Shown one piece after another: positions 15,740 to 24,001 of a DNA stretch of 64,000 bases (within the stretch, counting starts at the first letter, position 1; each line of letters opens with the position of its first letter). The DNA comes from a virus, in the IMG/VR virus record IMGVR_UViG_3300023180_000036, positions 1 through 64,000 of that record; one strand, written 5' to 3'. The position numbers and the translations under genes are program-made. The notes under the pieces were generated by a model. That model did not search any database. It was not told where the DNA came from and saw only the letters and a list, made by a program, of their open reading frames with translations.

Positions 15740-16051
15740 ATGGCTACAATACCAAATACAGGAATGCCTTTTGATGTGCATCAAGTTATGCAAGCTTCTA
15801 TGTACAGACCACCTATTGATCAATATCCAAATTCAGAAAATATAAAACCCCCGATAAAAAAAGAACCTATTCGTGTCATAGAACAAATGGATCGTTCTTC
15901 AGTTAAATATGATAGTACAGAAGATTTCTATGCAAAACTAGAAGTAATTAAACAACAAATGAAAAATGCAGAATTTATTAAATATAAAAGAGATGCATCT
16001 GTAGTTAATACAAAGATGGATCAAGGAAAAATAGTAAATATTGTAGCTTAA
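15740..16051 (+). CDS. Hypothetical late protein
   Basis: This 103-aa protein is called from ATG 15740. The alternative ATG at 15713 lies only about 10 bp from the late -10 box and would be nearly leaderless. Pro-rich N-terminal half (YRPPIDQYPN, KPPIKKEP), lysine-rich C-terminal half. No family recognised. It converges with the minus-strand nuclease-like gene, sharing the gap at 16051/16052. Confidence 0.6.
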   Translation: MATIPNTGMPFDVHQVMQASMYRPPIDQYPNSENIKPPIKKEPIRVIEQMDRSSVKYDSTEDFYAKLEVIKQQMKNAEFIKYKRDASVVNTKMDQGKIVNIVA

Positions 16052-16819
16052 TTACTTATGATACCAATCCAAATCTGGGGCTATAATATCTACAGATTTA
16101 CCTTTAATTGGAGCAAGATTCATTGGAGATTTTTTTACACTCTTTATTGACATCTCAAAGGTAAACTGATAATTACCACCACCTTTAGCTTGTACTCTTG
16201 CTCTATATCCTAGAGTTGCAGCTTGACTAAATCTAGGGACACCTTTAAACTTTAGGGGGTTGGATGGACCGAGTAAATAAAATCCTGTAGTTCCTACATT
16301 TATATAATATGTTTTTTTCTTATTATAATATAACTCAATATTAGATGCAGGTATTTCAGCTTTAACTTCTTCAAATCTTTTTAATTCTTTTGCATAGATA
16401 GCACGTTTATCAAGACCTTCAATTTCAGCTTTTAATTCTGGAGAAGTGGAAAATTTATAAGGTTTGTTTTTCCACTTATCATTTATTGCATCCAATACAC
16501 CATATGTCATAGCTAAATTACGAATAAATATCTTTTCTTCTTCTGTAGGTTTTGGTTCATCAAAATACCATTTTCCATTGGCATATTTAATAACTAAAGA
16601 TCCTCCGGAAGCACCTGGAGAAATTTTTAATTCACAGCCAGACTGTTTACCTGCTCTTTGAATCATAAGATCTGGAATATCGGAACCTGCTCCGGCAGGA
16701 GTAAAATCTTTTGGAACTATACCCATAGGTTTTAAAACTTTTACTGCGTTTACTTCATATTGAAAACCTTGTTGTGCAGTACTAACCATTTCTGTAATGT
16801 ATCCTCTAAAAGTTTGCAT
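16052..16819 (-). CDS. Putative PD-(D/E)XK nuclease
   Basis: This 255-aa protein has GAGSDIPDLMIQ followed by SGCELKIS, giving Asp50 and Glu63-x-Lys65. This spacing is typical of PD-(D/E)XK endonuclease cores; Glu22 in the preceding helix could be the extra acidic residue. The C-terminal half is basic. Expressed from its own minus-strand late promoter at 16859-16852. One of only two genes called on the minus strand. Candidate roles are DNA processing during packaging or attack on competitor DNA; neither is shown. Confidence 0.6.
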   Translation of the reverse strand: MQTFRGYITEMVSTAQQGFQYEVNAVKVLKPMGIVPKDFTPAGAGSDIPDLMIQRAGKQSGCELKISPGASGGSLVIKYANGKWYFDEPKPTEEEKIFIRNLAMTYGVLDAINDKWKNKPYKFSTSPELKAEIEGLDKRAIYAKELKRFEEVKAEIPASNIELYYNKKKTYYINVGTTGFYLLGPSNPLKFKGVPRFSQAATLGYRARVQAKGGGNYQFTFEMSIKSVKKSPMNLAPIKGKSVDIIAPDLDWYHK

Positions 16820-16851
16820 AAATATATTCCTATAGAATTAATCCTTTATTC

Positions 16852-16859
16852 TATTTATA
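16852..16859 (-). promoter_or_regulatory. T4-type late promoter, minus strand
   Basis: TATAAATA on the minus strand, 33 bp upstream of the PD-(D/E)XK gene start. It is divergent from the late promoter at 16871 on the other strand. Confidence 0.65.
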
Positions 16860-16870
16860 TTTTTTATTTT

Positions 16871-16878
16871 TATAAATA
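16871..16878 (+). promoter_or_regulatory. T4-type late promoter
   Basis: Exact TATAAATA, 28 bp upstream of the lipase start, with an ATAGGAG ribosome site in between. Confidence 0.7.
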
Positions 16879-16905
16879 TAATATGAAGGAATATAGGAGC
16901 TAAAA

Positions 16906-17664
16906 ATGTTATCCAGTTTATCGTTTGAAAAAAAGAGTTTACTTTTTGGTCAATTAGCAAGTATAGCATATATGCCGCTTAAAGAAGCAAAGATTGAAGC
17001 AAAAAAATTGGGATTTAATAATACTACTTTTTATGATAAAGATGGTGCTCAAGCATATAGATTTATGAATAAAAATGATATTGTTATTGCATGTAGAGGT
17101 ACTGAACCAACTCAATGGAATGATATTAAAGCAGACTTAAAAGCCATACCAGTTATGGCGGAAACAGTAAGTAGAGTACATAAAGGATTTAAACAAGAAG
17201 TAGATGATTTGTGGCCAATGGTAAAACCAGAGTTAGAAACAAAAACAAATTTAACAAAAAATCTTTGGTTTTGTGGACATAGTTTAGGTGCAGCAATGAC
17301 TACTATTATGGCAAGTAGAGCATTTCATGATGATAATCTTACAGATCCGACTGAAGTATATACATATGGTTCTCCAAGAGTAGGTTGGAAAAAATATGTT
17401 AAAAGTTTAGGAATGACTCATCATAGATTTGTAAATAATAATGATATTGTCACTAGAGTTCCTTTGTGGATTATGGGATATAGACATCACGGTACTATGC
17501 ACTATTTTAATAGACATGGAGATTATAGTAAAGCCACCGGTTGGAATAAAGTAAAAGATAGATTAATGGGTATGTGGATAGGTTTAAAAAAAGGTAAAAT
17601 AGATAACATTGGTGATCATCCAATGGGATCTTATATTCCATGTTTAGAAAAAATGCAACAATAG
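16906..17664 (+). CDS. Class 3 lipase (alpha/beta hydrolase)
   Basis: This 252-aa protein has the sequence order of fungal-type class 3 lipases. An oxyanion-side segment DIVIACRGTEPTQWND precedes the nucleophile elbow FCGHSLGAAM (Ser126). Then come YTYGSPRVG, the acid NNNDIVTRVP (Asp180) and GDHPMGSYI (His238). The full triad is present. No signal peptide. A late promoter precedes it and the next gene is a CHAP-like lipoprotein overlapping by 25 nt. This suggests a role in membrane or lipid attack during lysis or in the virion. Triglyceride or phospholipid specificity is unknown. Confidence 0.88.
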   Translation: MLSSLSFEKKSLLFGQLASIAYMPLKEAKIEAKKLGFNNTTFYDKDGAQAYRFMNKNDIVIACRGTEPTQWNDIKADLKAIPVMAETVSRVHKGFKQEVDDLWPMVKPELETKTNLTKNLWFCGHSLGAAMTTIMASRAFHDDNLTDPTEVYTYGSPRVGWKKYVKSLGMTHHRFVNNNDIVTRVPLWIMGYRHHGTMHYFNRHGDYSKATGWNKVKDRLMGMWIGLKKGKIDNIGDHPMGSYIPCLEKMQQ

Positions 17665-18137
17665 TTTTCTGTTTAGGACTTCTTATAGCGTGTGAACCTA
17701 TAGAATATTCCTCTAAAGATATTACTAAACCTGCTGAACAGTATTTGGGTTTAGATGAAAATAGAAATAGAAAACAATTAAAAGAATTAGTAGGTATAGA
17801 TCCGGCTCGTATTGAATGGTGTGCAGCATTTGTAAATGCAATTCTTGATATGCAAGATATACCTGGATCTGAATCAGTGAGTGATTATCCTTTAATGGCT
17901 CGTAGTTTTTTAACTTGGGGTGAAAAAGTTCACCAAGATGATATACAGAAGGGTGATATAGTAATATTTCCTAGGGGGGATAAAAATTGGGAAGGTCATG
18001 TCGGTTTTTTTATAAGAAAAACGTTTGATAATAATAAGGAAAAATGGATAATACTAGGTGGAAATCAAGATAACACTGTAAGCTATGCTGAATATATTCC
18101 TAAAAAAGCAATAGCTATAAGAAGAAAAATAAATTAA
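17640..18137 (+). CDS. CHAP/TIGR02594-like cell-wall hydrolase with lipoprotein signal
   Basis: This 165-aa protein has a short basic N-terminus, a hydrophobic stretch and a lipobox ending LIAC (Cys18), indicating a lipoprotein. The catalytic part has IEWCAAFVNAIL (Cys61), GDIVIFPRG and EGHVGFF (His120), matching CHAP/NlpC-type peptidoglycan amidases. Probably the endolysin, or a membrane-anchored wall hydrolase. It overlaps the lipase gene, so the two products are made together late. No holin is obvious in the window. Confidence 0.78.
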   Translation: MFRKNATIVFCLGLLIACEPIEYSSKDITKPAEQYLGLDENRNRKQLKELVGIDPARIEWCAAFVNAILDMQDIPGSESVSDYPLMARSFLTWGEKVHQDDIQKGDIVIFPRGDKNWEGHVGFFIRKTFDNNKEKWIILGGNQDNTVSYAEYIPKKAIAIRRKIN

Positions 18138-18140
18138 GTG

Positions 18141-18169
18141 TTTACTTTTCCTAAAAAATATATTAGAAT
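18141..18169 (+). promoter_or_regulatory. Early-type promoter
   Basis: TTTACT (18141-18146), 17 bp and TAGAAT (18164-18169), just after the hydrolase stop and 23 bp before the glycine-zipper gene. The -10 is one base off consensus. Confidence 0.5.
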
Positions 18170-18192
18170 AAAAGAATCTAATGGAGAAGAAA

Positions 18193-18690
18193 ATGAAAAA
18201 AACTTTAACTGCAATAATCTTAGCTATGATTTCATCGGCGGCTATAGCCGATATTAGAGCTGCAGAAGTTTGGTATGTTGAAAATGTAAATGTTCAACAA
18301 CAAACTCAAGAACCAAGTCAACAATGTTCTTTACAGCAAGTTCCAGTATATGGTACGATACATAATCAACATGCATCAGGAATTAATAATAACGTTCTTG
18401 CTGGAGCTATTATCGGTGGATTAATTGGCGGAACCTCTAAAGGTAGTGATTCTGGGATACTTCCTGGTATGATCGTAGGCGGGCTTCTTGGTAGCACAAC
18501 ACCAGGAGCACAAAGACAAAAGATTATAGGTTATAAAACCCAAGAAGTTTGTAATACTGTATATCATCCTATAAATCAGCAAGTCAAGTCTCAAATAGTT
18601 CATTGGAAATATGGAAGTAAACGTGGTTACTTTTATAGTAATCAGAAACACTTTGTAGGTCAGACCGTAATGGTTGATGTGGATATGTAA
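18193..18690 (+). CDS. Secreted glycine-zipper (2TM) protein
   Basis: This 165-aa protein is called from ATG 18193 with a GGAGAAG ribosome site. A cleavable signal peptide (basic start, hydrophobic core, AIA before Asp) is followed by a Gln-rich region. A glycine zipper at residues 65-100 (AGAIIGGLIGG, then GMIVGGLLG) is like the Rickettsia 17-kDa antigen/2TM family. Such proteins lie in the periplasm or outer membrane. Expressed from an early-type promoter, so superinfection exclusion or envelope modification is possible. Not established. Confidence 0.7.
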   Translation: MKKTLTAIILAMISSAAIADIRAAEVWYVENVNVQQQTQEPSQQCSLQQVPVYGTIHNQHASGINNNVLAGAIIGGLIGGTSKGSDSGILPGMIVGGLLGSTTPGAQRQKIIGYKTQEVCNTVYHPINQQVKSQIVHWKYGSKRGYFYSNQKHFVGQTVMVDVDM

Positions 18691-18704
18691 TAAAGGTTTA
18701 TATC

Positions 18705-18878
18705 ATGAGAAACGTGAATACACAGAATACTTTTTCTGTTGATAATGATGGTCACATTCGTCTTAAAACAAGCTCGACACCCAAAGATATGGGCATCCAA
18801 AACGGAGATACATTTGCAGTTTTAATAATTGAAGGCGAAGCCGTTTTAGTGAGAATGGAATTAGAATTGAAAGAGTAA
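18705..18878 (+). CDS. Small AbrB/SpoVT-like protein
   Basis: This 57-aa protein runs from ATG 18705 to TAA 18878. The layout (a strand, then GIQNGDTFAVLII, then VLVRMELEL) resembles the swapped-hairpin AbrB/SpoVT fold, as in antitoxins and transition-state regulators. The fold call is tentative. It overlaps the next gene by one base. Confidence 0.45.
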   Translation: MRNVNTQNTFSVDNDGHIRLKTSSTPKDMGIQNGDTFAVLIIEGEAVLVRMELELKE

Positions 18879-19123
18879 TGAAAGAATCTAATTTAAAATC
18901 TCGTAAATTAATTTTTCTAAAAGATATAATTGAAACCAAAGTTCGTAAAGAACAAGAGTTGGCTTATTATCAGAAAAAACTTGAAGAATTAAAAGAAAAA
19001 ATGAACTATCTTCGTCATGATATTGACTTGACTAATACTATCATTAATATTATTGAAGAAGAAAAAATTATTGATTTTAAAGAGCAAATGGAAGAAAGAT
19101 TGCTTCTAAAGGATGATAAATAA
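18878..19123 (+). CDS. Coiled-coil hypothetical protein
   Basis: This 81-aa protein is almost entirely charged helix with heptad spacing (KLEELKEKMNYLRHDI). Its start overlaps the upstream stop and its end overlaps the next gene by 11 nt. Unrecognised. Confidence 0.6.
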   Translation: MKESNLKSRKLIFLKDIIETKVRKEQELAYYQKKLEELKEKMNYLRHDIDLTNTIINIIEEEKIIDFKEQMEERLLLKDDK

Positions 19124-19316
19124 AGTGACGTGTAATAATCACCATTTATTTTTTGAACCATTAAAAAATGGTCACTTTAAAGCAGTTGATACATGGTGTG
19201 GGTATAAGATAAATCAAAAAATTTGGTATTGTTCAGATAAATGTAAAGATAAAGGCATTGAAGGATCACCTAAAGGATATATATCATCTGATGACGAACC
19301 TATAATGAACGATTAA
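19113..19316 (+). CDS. Small Cys/His-rich hypothetical protein
   Basis: This 67-aa protein has Cys and His at CNNHH, WCGY and YCSDKCKDKG, compatible with a small zinc-binding knuckle. Starts inside the preceding gene. No family recognised. Confidence 0.5.
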   Translation: MINKVTCNNHHLFFEPLKNGHFKAVDTWCGYKINQKIWYCSDKCKDKGIEGSPKGYISSDDEPIMND

Positions 19317-19326
19317 AGGAAATTAT

Positions 19327-19629
19327 ATGAGTAAACTTCCATATGCATTTAAAAGAGATTTACAAAATTTAATTCAAGCTCACAGATTGGATAATATCTG
19401 TGGAAAACCAACTTACTTATTAGCGGATTATATAATGAAACAAATCGAAGCTTTTCAAAGTCAACATATTGAACCTAGAAATTGGTGGAATGATATAAAT
19501 AGTAATGTACCATCCCCTGTTTTTGAAAAAGGTTATCCTTCATATGAAGCGGTAAATAAAGATCAGCCGGTTCAAGAAAGATATCATGAATATATGGGAA
19601 GAATGTTAAAGGAAAATGCAGATGAGTGA
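19327..19629 (+). CDS. Hypothetical protein
   Basis: This 100-aa protein has an AAAGGAAA ribosome site before ATG. Helical, with Trp-Trp at the centre (RNWWNDIN). No motif recognised. Resembles in size the small conserved proteins common in marine T4-like phages. Confidence 0.6.
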   Translation: MSKLPYAFKRDLQNLIQAHRLDNICGKPTYLLADYIMKQIEAFQSQHIEPRNWWNDINSNVPSPVFEKGYPSYEAVNKDQPVQERYHEYMGRMLKENADE

Positions 19630-19882
19630 TATTTTTGATTTTGGTTTTACAGCAGTAGATGAATCTGAACTAGAAGCTGTACAAGCTCTTGGTGCAACTG
19701 CTAAAGATGTAGAGGAAAAAGCTTCTACTACGCAAGACAAACTTGATAAGTTGTATAACGCTATTATCCCGCTTTTAAATAATCTTAAAGCAAATCCAGA
19801 AAAAGAATATATTCTCTGGCCGAATCGGTTATCAAAAGTAGAAGCCTTTGAAACACATTTAACAGATATATACAATTCATAA
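19622..19882 (+). CDS. Conserved T4-like phage hypothetical protein
   Basis: This 86-aa protein is called from ATG 19622 because the ribosome site AAAGGA lies about 9 nt upstream; ATG 19616 is too close to it. The start MSDIFDFGFTAVDE is one I associate with a conserved small protein of marine T4-like phages. The rest is coiled-coil-like. Function unknown. Confidence 0.6.
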   Translation: MSDIFDFGFTAVDESELEAVQALGATAKDVEEKASTTQDKLDKLYNAIIPLLNNLKANPEKEYILWPNRLSKVEAFETHLTDIYNS

Positions 19883-19918
19883 AATTATAAGTTATTTATT
19901 TTATTAGATTCTTTTTTG

Positions 19919-19947
19919 TTTACATTTCATACAAAATGTAGTATGTT
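19919..19947 (+). promoter_or_regulatory. Early-type promoter
   Basis: TTTACA (19919-19924), 17 bp and TATGTT (19942-19947), 28 bp upstream of the second HExxH protein. Confidence 0.55.
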
Positions 19948-19975
19948 ATAAGTGTAGGCAATGAAAGGATCTATA

Positions 19976-20617
19976 ATGCAGATTATTAACTCACATCAGA
20001 AAGCGCTTTACAATCATCTAAAACAAAAAGGATGGAATCATGAAGTTATAAGCGCTTATCTTAAATATGAGAGAAATAAAAAATCCATTATTCATACTAA
20101 AAGAATTACTCTTGGTACAGATTCTCAAAAAACAAAAACATATAAAGCCGAATGGGCTTTTGAAGCAAAGTGTAAGAACGATATTATAGACTTTGATGAT
20201 TTAAAAGAAGCCGAAAAATTTATGAAACGAGTCATAAATTCAAAAACTTGGCTTCAACTTTGCGGCGGATTGGGACGTAGAATACCAATATTAGAAACAA
20301 ACGGGTTTCGTGGTAAAACAGCAGGACGTGCCTTTGTAAATAAGATACAGCTTTGTCCTAAAAATGGAATGAATTCATATACCTTATTACACGAACTTGC
20401 ACATGTGGCTGGGTATATGCATCACGATGTAGGATTTCGCATTTGCCTTCTTAAATTAGTGTCTCGTTTTATAGGTAGAAAGCCTGCTGATGAATTAAAG
20501 AAACAATTCAAAGCTCTGAAACTAAAAGTTACTATTAGTAATCATATTAAATCTCCTGAACAGTGGCTCAAAACATATGAAAGATTAGAAAATGCAAGGG
20601 CTGCTCGAGCAGCCTAA
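19976..20617 (+). CDS. Putative zinc metallopeptidase (HExxH)
   Basis: This 213-aa protein is called from ATG 19976 with an AAAGGA ribosome site. YTLLHELAHVAGYMHHDVGF gives H139-E140-x-x-H143, with His149/His150 as a candidate third ligand, a spacing near that of SprT-type and M-gluzincin-like proteins. A basic C-terminal region ends in an Ala/Arg-rich tail. Early-type promoter. Target is unknown. Confidence 0.55.
   Translation: MQIINSHQKALYNHLKQKGWNHEVISAYLKYERNKKSIIHTKRITLGTDSQKTKTYKAEWAFEAKCKNDIIDFDDLKEAEKFMKRVINSKTWLQLCGGLGRRIPILETNGFRGKTAGRAFVNKIQLCPKNGMNSYTLLHELAHVAGYMHHDVGFRICLLKLVSRFIGRKPADELKKQFKALKLKVTISNHIKSPEQWLKTYERLENARAARAA
20599..20614 (+). terminator. GC-rich palindrome at gene end, possible weak terminator
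   Basis: GGCTGC-TCGA-GCAGCC forms a 6-bp stem overlapping the last codons and ends 1 bp before the stop codon. Only a short T-run (ACTTTTG) follows, so termination would be weak. Confidence 0.35.
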
Positions 20618-20665
20618 TACTTTTGTATATGGAAAGATAATGAGTATAGGTATACATTTTAGGGG

Positions 20666-20694
20666 TTTACAAACCATTAAAAATGTGATATGTT
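20666..20694 (+). promoter_or_regulatory. Early-type promoter with extended upstream motif
   Basis: TTTACA (20666-20671), 17 bp and TATGTT (20689-20694), preceded by ATTTTAGGGG exactly as at 14373 and close to the minus-strand promoter at 45924. Confidence 0.65.
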
Positions 20695-20719
20695 CAAAAT
20701 ATAAAGAAAGGAATAAAGT

Positions 20720-21307
20720 ATGATTAACAATATGAATAAGATAATCTTAACAGATTGCGATGGAGTTCTCATGAACTGGGAATTTGCTTTTAATCTTTGG
20801 ATGAAACATAAAGGTTATTCAGTCGCTCCAGGTAAAGAAAATGCTTATGATATGGGCGAGCGTTATGATTTAGATAATCAAACTAAAAAATTAGTTGTTC
20901 AAACTTTTAATGAATCCGCAGCTATTGGTTTTCTACCTCCCCTACGTGATGCAATGTATTATGTAGATTTACTTCATCGTAAACATGGATTTACTTTTCA
21001 TATGATTACATCATTATCTCTTGATCCATCAGCTCAAGCTCTTCGGATTGAAAATACTAAAAAACTATTTGGTGAAACAGCATTTAGTAGTTTTTCTTTT
21101 GCAGATACTGGTGCTGATAAAGATGATGTTTTGGAACCATATAGAGATACTGGATATATTTGGCTTGAAGATAAAACAGAAAATGCCGAACTTGGAGATC
21201 GGCTCGGATTAGAAAGCATTCTTATTGAACATGGTCATAATATGAATAATAAACAATTCCCTTTAATGAAAAACTGGAGAGATTTATATGAATATGTCAC
21301 TGTCTGA
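20720..21307 (+). CDS. HAD-superfamily phosphatase, probable deoxyribonucleotidase-like
   Basis: This 195-aa protein has ILTDCDGVLMNW (Asp12, Asp14), the HAD nucleophile motif in the form seen in 5'(3')-deoxyribonucleotidase-like phage proteins. Motif II Thr/Ser is in FHMITSLS and a late acidic segment WLEDKTENAELG fits motif IV. GAAAGGAA precedes ATG 20720. Role in nucleotide or other phosphate ester turnover is inferred. Confidence 0.6.
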   Translation: MINNMNKIILTDCDGVLMNWEFAFNLWMKHKGYSVAPGKENAYDMGERYDLDNQTKKLVVQTFNESAAIGFLPPLRDAMYYVDLLHRKHGFTFHMITSLSLDPSAQALRIENTKKLFGETAFSSFSFADTGADKDDVLEPYRDTGYIWLEDKTENAELGDRLGLESILIEHGHNMNNKQFPLMKNWRDLYEYVTV

Positions 21308-21500
21308 ACTATTAGTTTTAAGATCCGAGTATGAAGACTTGGCAAGAAATTTTGATGTTGCTGAGGATAAGCGTCATGGAGTTATAAATAGCTTAGAGTG
21401 GTTTAAACGATATGGTAATCGCAAAAACAGATTTAGAAATGGCTATGATAGAGCAATAGAAATATGTAATGTCATGCTGAAAGAAATTAAAAGGGAATAG
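21288..21500 (+). CDS. Small hypothetical protein
   Basis: This 70-aa helical, basic protein overlaps the HAD gene by 20 nt. No motif recognised. Confidence 0.5.
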   Translation: MNMSLSELLVLRSEYEDLARNFDVAEDKRHGVINSLEWFKRYGNRKNRFRNGYDRAIEICNVMLKEIKRE

Positions 21501-21502
21501 GA

Positions 21503-22183
21503 ATGCCATCAAAGTCAGTCCTTATAGCACGAGCTTTTAGTAAAACAGGGGTCTTATCTACAGTTATAGATTCGGCTCCTTCCTTGTCATATGGAGATAA
21601 TAATGTTTTATCTTTAATAGATTCTTCATATGTTTCAAGTAGGGCCCCGGCGGGTTATACTGATGGTGACGTCTTGTTGTTAATAGATTCGGCTTATGTT
21701 ACGGCTCGAGCTCCAGCCGGTGGTGGAAGTTCTATAACTACGTACGCTAATCTTGCTGCCTTTCCTTCAACTGGAAATACACTTTCAGATCAAGGATATG
21801 ATGAAGAAACGGATACTTTATACATATGGAACGGGACTCAGTGGCTGGATATAAATAGACAAACAGTGTTTTCTTATTACTTAGTAAATGCTGGAAATTT
21901 CACTGGACCAAAAGAAGGCACTCAAACGATAACACCTAACAACAATATTACGCTCGTTAATCTTGCGGCTTCAATAGATGCCGAGGTTGGATCCGCTGTG
22001 ATATTTGATGTTGAAAAAAATGATTCTGCGGTTCAAACATTTACAATACCTTCAGGTCAAACTGAAATAAACGCAAACTTTAATTCAAACATAACCTTTA
22101 CAAACACCGATAATATATCAGTTGATATAACTTCCGGAAGCGCAAAGGATCTGGTCGTAAAAATAAACTATAAGGAAACATAA
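21503..22183 (+). CDS. Tail fibre-related structural protein
   Basis: This 226-aa protein has an AGGA ribosome site before ATG. Twice it carries a short unit of the form LIDSSYVSSRAP / LIDSAYVTARAP, also seen in variant form in the protein at 26952-28031 (IVDSAYIQARQ). A middle segment YIWNGTQWLDI resembles fibre sugar-binding or attachment repeats. First of a group of virion genes before gp13. Confidence 0.55.
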   Translation: MPSKSVLIARAFSKTGVLSTVIDSAPSLSYGDNNVLSLIDSSYVSSRAPAGYTDGDVLLLIDSAYVTARAPAGGGSSITTYANLAAFPSTGNTLSDQGYDEETDTLYIWNGTQWLDINRQTVFSYYLVNAGNFTGPKEGTQTITPNNNITLVNLAASIDAEVGSAVIFDVEKNDSAVQTFTIPSGQTEINANFNSNITFTNTDNISVDITSGSAKDLVVKINYKET

Positions 22184-22185
22184 AA

Positions 22186-23556
22186 ATGGCAGTTACAGTT
22201 ACAGATAACTCACTTAGTACAAACGCTAGGTATGTAGTTTATTCTGGAAGTACGGTAGCAGACGATGCTCAGACAATTCTACTTGGTATCAAAGATGCAC
22301 TTGTTAATCTAGGATGGACTAAATGGGATAATGCTGGAGCAAATGCAGTGCTGGGTACAGCTGCTGATGCAAAAATCATTATGAGAAAAGAAACTTACGA
22401 TAACGCGAGTTCTGGCCACTATAAGTACATGATACTTAGGTTGAGTTCAACGGGATCGGCTCATACTCTTAAGATAGCATATGCTGCTGATCACTCAAAT
22501 AATGCGTCTTATAACAGTTGGGTAAACATAGCATATAACAGAACATCGTTTAATGACAATGAAGGCAAAGCTATTACTTTATCATTTTTATCAGGAGGAT
22601 CCATTTGGATATTTGTCGAAGATCATTCTATTGTTTTTAAGTTTACGGGAACTGGATTCACTGAAGCCACTCAGGGTTCATGTTTATATTTTGGAGAGTA
22701 TGAGAAAATATTTGGAGAAGCCTGTGATGCTTCTACTGGTTACATACACAATGGCGTTGCTATAGACGGAAATGATTTTGTGACTCGTACTGGAACATTT
22801 GGCTATTATAATGGTATATGGGCAAATGGGTCTTACGGTGGATCAGCCTCTGGCTATGTTGGATATGTAAATCCAAAACTAGCCGGTACCGGTGGAGGTT
22901 TTGGGTCTCAGTTTGCTTTAACAGAATATCCACAAGCAGCTGGTTCTACATATACTATTTTGCGCGCCGGTCAGGCGAATTGGAATGCTCCATTAGCTTC
23001 GACTTCAGCCACTGATGCTGATGGTATACTTGATTATACCCGAGCACATCTGGGATGGTTAGGATGGATAGGACATGTGGCCCCGGCGCACATATCTAAC
23101 TTAGCAACGGTAATTGATGGTTCCCAATCCCAAAGCGTTCCTCAAACGGATATGTTTACTTCTGGATATTGGAGATACACTACTACTCCAGTGGAAGAGA
23201 TAGCACAATTTTTGCCCAATCCTTCTAGCCCGTCATCAATAGCTCTATATGAACCTGTGATTTCTTCTGGAACTGTTAATTATAATCATCTTACCTCTTC
23301 CAGCGCTCATTCATATGATAGCTACAGTTCTAGTTCACAAAGAAGAGGATTTGCTATACATGGAAAGCTTTTAGGTTTTAGAATGTCTGCAGGTCAACCG
23401 CCTACTGAATCAGGGGGCTATCAGTTTTTAGATACCGGAACTATACCTTTAGACGCCGATGGTTACTATAGTGCTTCTGGTACACCTACTTCATGTTGGG
23501 CAATTCCAATATTTAACGGTACTAGAGCAAGCGCGTGCATATGGGTTAAGAAATGA
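22186..23556 (+). CDS. Putative virion structural protein
   Basis: This 456-aa protein is rich in Gly, Ser, Tyr and Asn, low in Lys, with no signal peptide and no enzymatic motif I recognise. Composition and position between fibre-like genes suggest an externally exposed fibre or decoration protein. Overlaps the next gene by 4 nt. Confidence 0.5.
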   Translation: MAVTVTDNSLSTNARYVVYSGSTVADDAQTILLGIKDALVNLGWTKWDNAGANAVLGTAADAKIIMRKETYDNASSGHYKYMILRLSSTGSAHTLKIAYAADHSNNASYNSWVNIAYNRTSFNDNEGKAITLSFLSGGSIWIFVEDHSIVFKFTGTGFTEATQGSCLYFGEYEKIFGEACDASTGYIHNGVAIDGNDFVTRTGTFGYYNGIWANGSYGGSASGYVGYVNPKLAGTGGGFGSQFALTEYPQAAGSTYTILRAGQANWNAPLASTSATDADGILDYTRAHLGWLGWIGHVAPAHISNLATVIDGSQSQSVPQTDMFTSGYWRYTTTPVEEIAQFLPNPSSPSSIALYEPVISSGTVNYNHLTSSSAHSYDSYSSSSQRRGFAIHGKLLGFRMSAGQPPTESGGYQFLDTGTIPLDADGYYSASGTPTSCWAIPIFNGTRASACIWVKK

Positions 23557-23996
23557 CTTTAGCAAATAATCCAACACCTGATTCAATAGGTACTGGGGAT
23601 TTTTATTTTGATTCAGCTGGAGATATTGTTGAAGCTAATACCGATTTAGTTTCGGCTATATCTCTTTCTTCTACATCATCCACAGGATCTTTAGAATTTT
23701 CAAACATATCTTCATCCAATCCAAAAACTGGATTTAACAATACGGAAATATTAGAAGCACAATCTATAACATCAACCTCGTCTACAGGAGTTTTAGAATA
23801 CGCAAACATATCTTCATCCAATCCAAAAACTGGATTTAACAACACAGATATATTTGAAATTCAATCTGTATCATCTCATACGCCTACTGCTATTATTACA
23901 CAAGCAGAAATAAAAGCAAATAATCCAATTACTGGATTCGGCACTTCTGGTGTGGATCCAAAAATAATTAAATACGAAATGACAATAAGGATATAA
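23553..23996 (+). CDS. Repeat-containing virion-associated protein
   Basis: This 147-aa protein has two internal copies of about 34 residues (each with NISSSNPKTGFNNT) and a third degenerate copy (IKANNPITGFGTSG). The DNA behind the two copies shares an exact 40-bp block. Repetitive Ser/Thr/Asn-rich design suggests a fibre or linker component. Confidence 0.5.
   Translation: MTLANNPTPDSIGTGDFYFDSAGDIVEANTDLVSAISLSSTSSTGSLEFSNISSSNPKTGFNNTEILEAQSITSTSSTGVLEYANISSSNPKTGFNNTDIFEIQSVSSHTPTAIITQAEIKANNPITGFGTSGVDPKIIKYEMTIRI
23701..23842 (+). repeat. 40-bp direct repeat inside a virion gene
   Basis: Positions 23701-23740 and 23803-23842 are identical over 40 bp, 102 bp apart (34 codons), so the repeat is in frame. 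Nucleotide identity in a diverged flank suggests recent duplication or gene conversion. Confidence 0.8.
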
Positions 23997-24001
23997 AACA
24001 A

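Noticed and set aside
15081-15823. Minus-strand and + strand open frames across the tRNA genes
   Set aside because: They read through tRNA sequences (for example GGTTCGAATCC arms) and lack ribosome sites; the clear tRNA folds explain the DNA.
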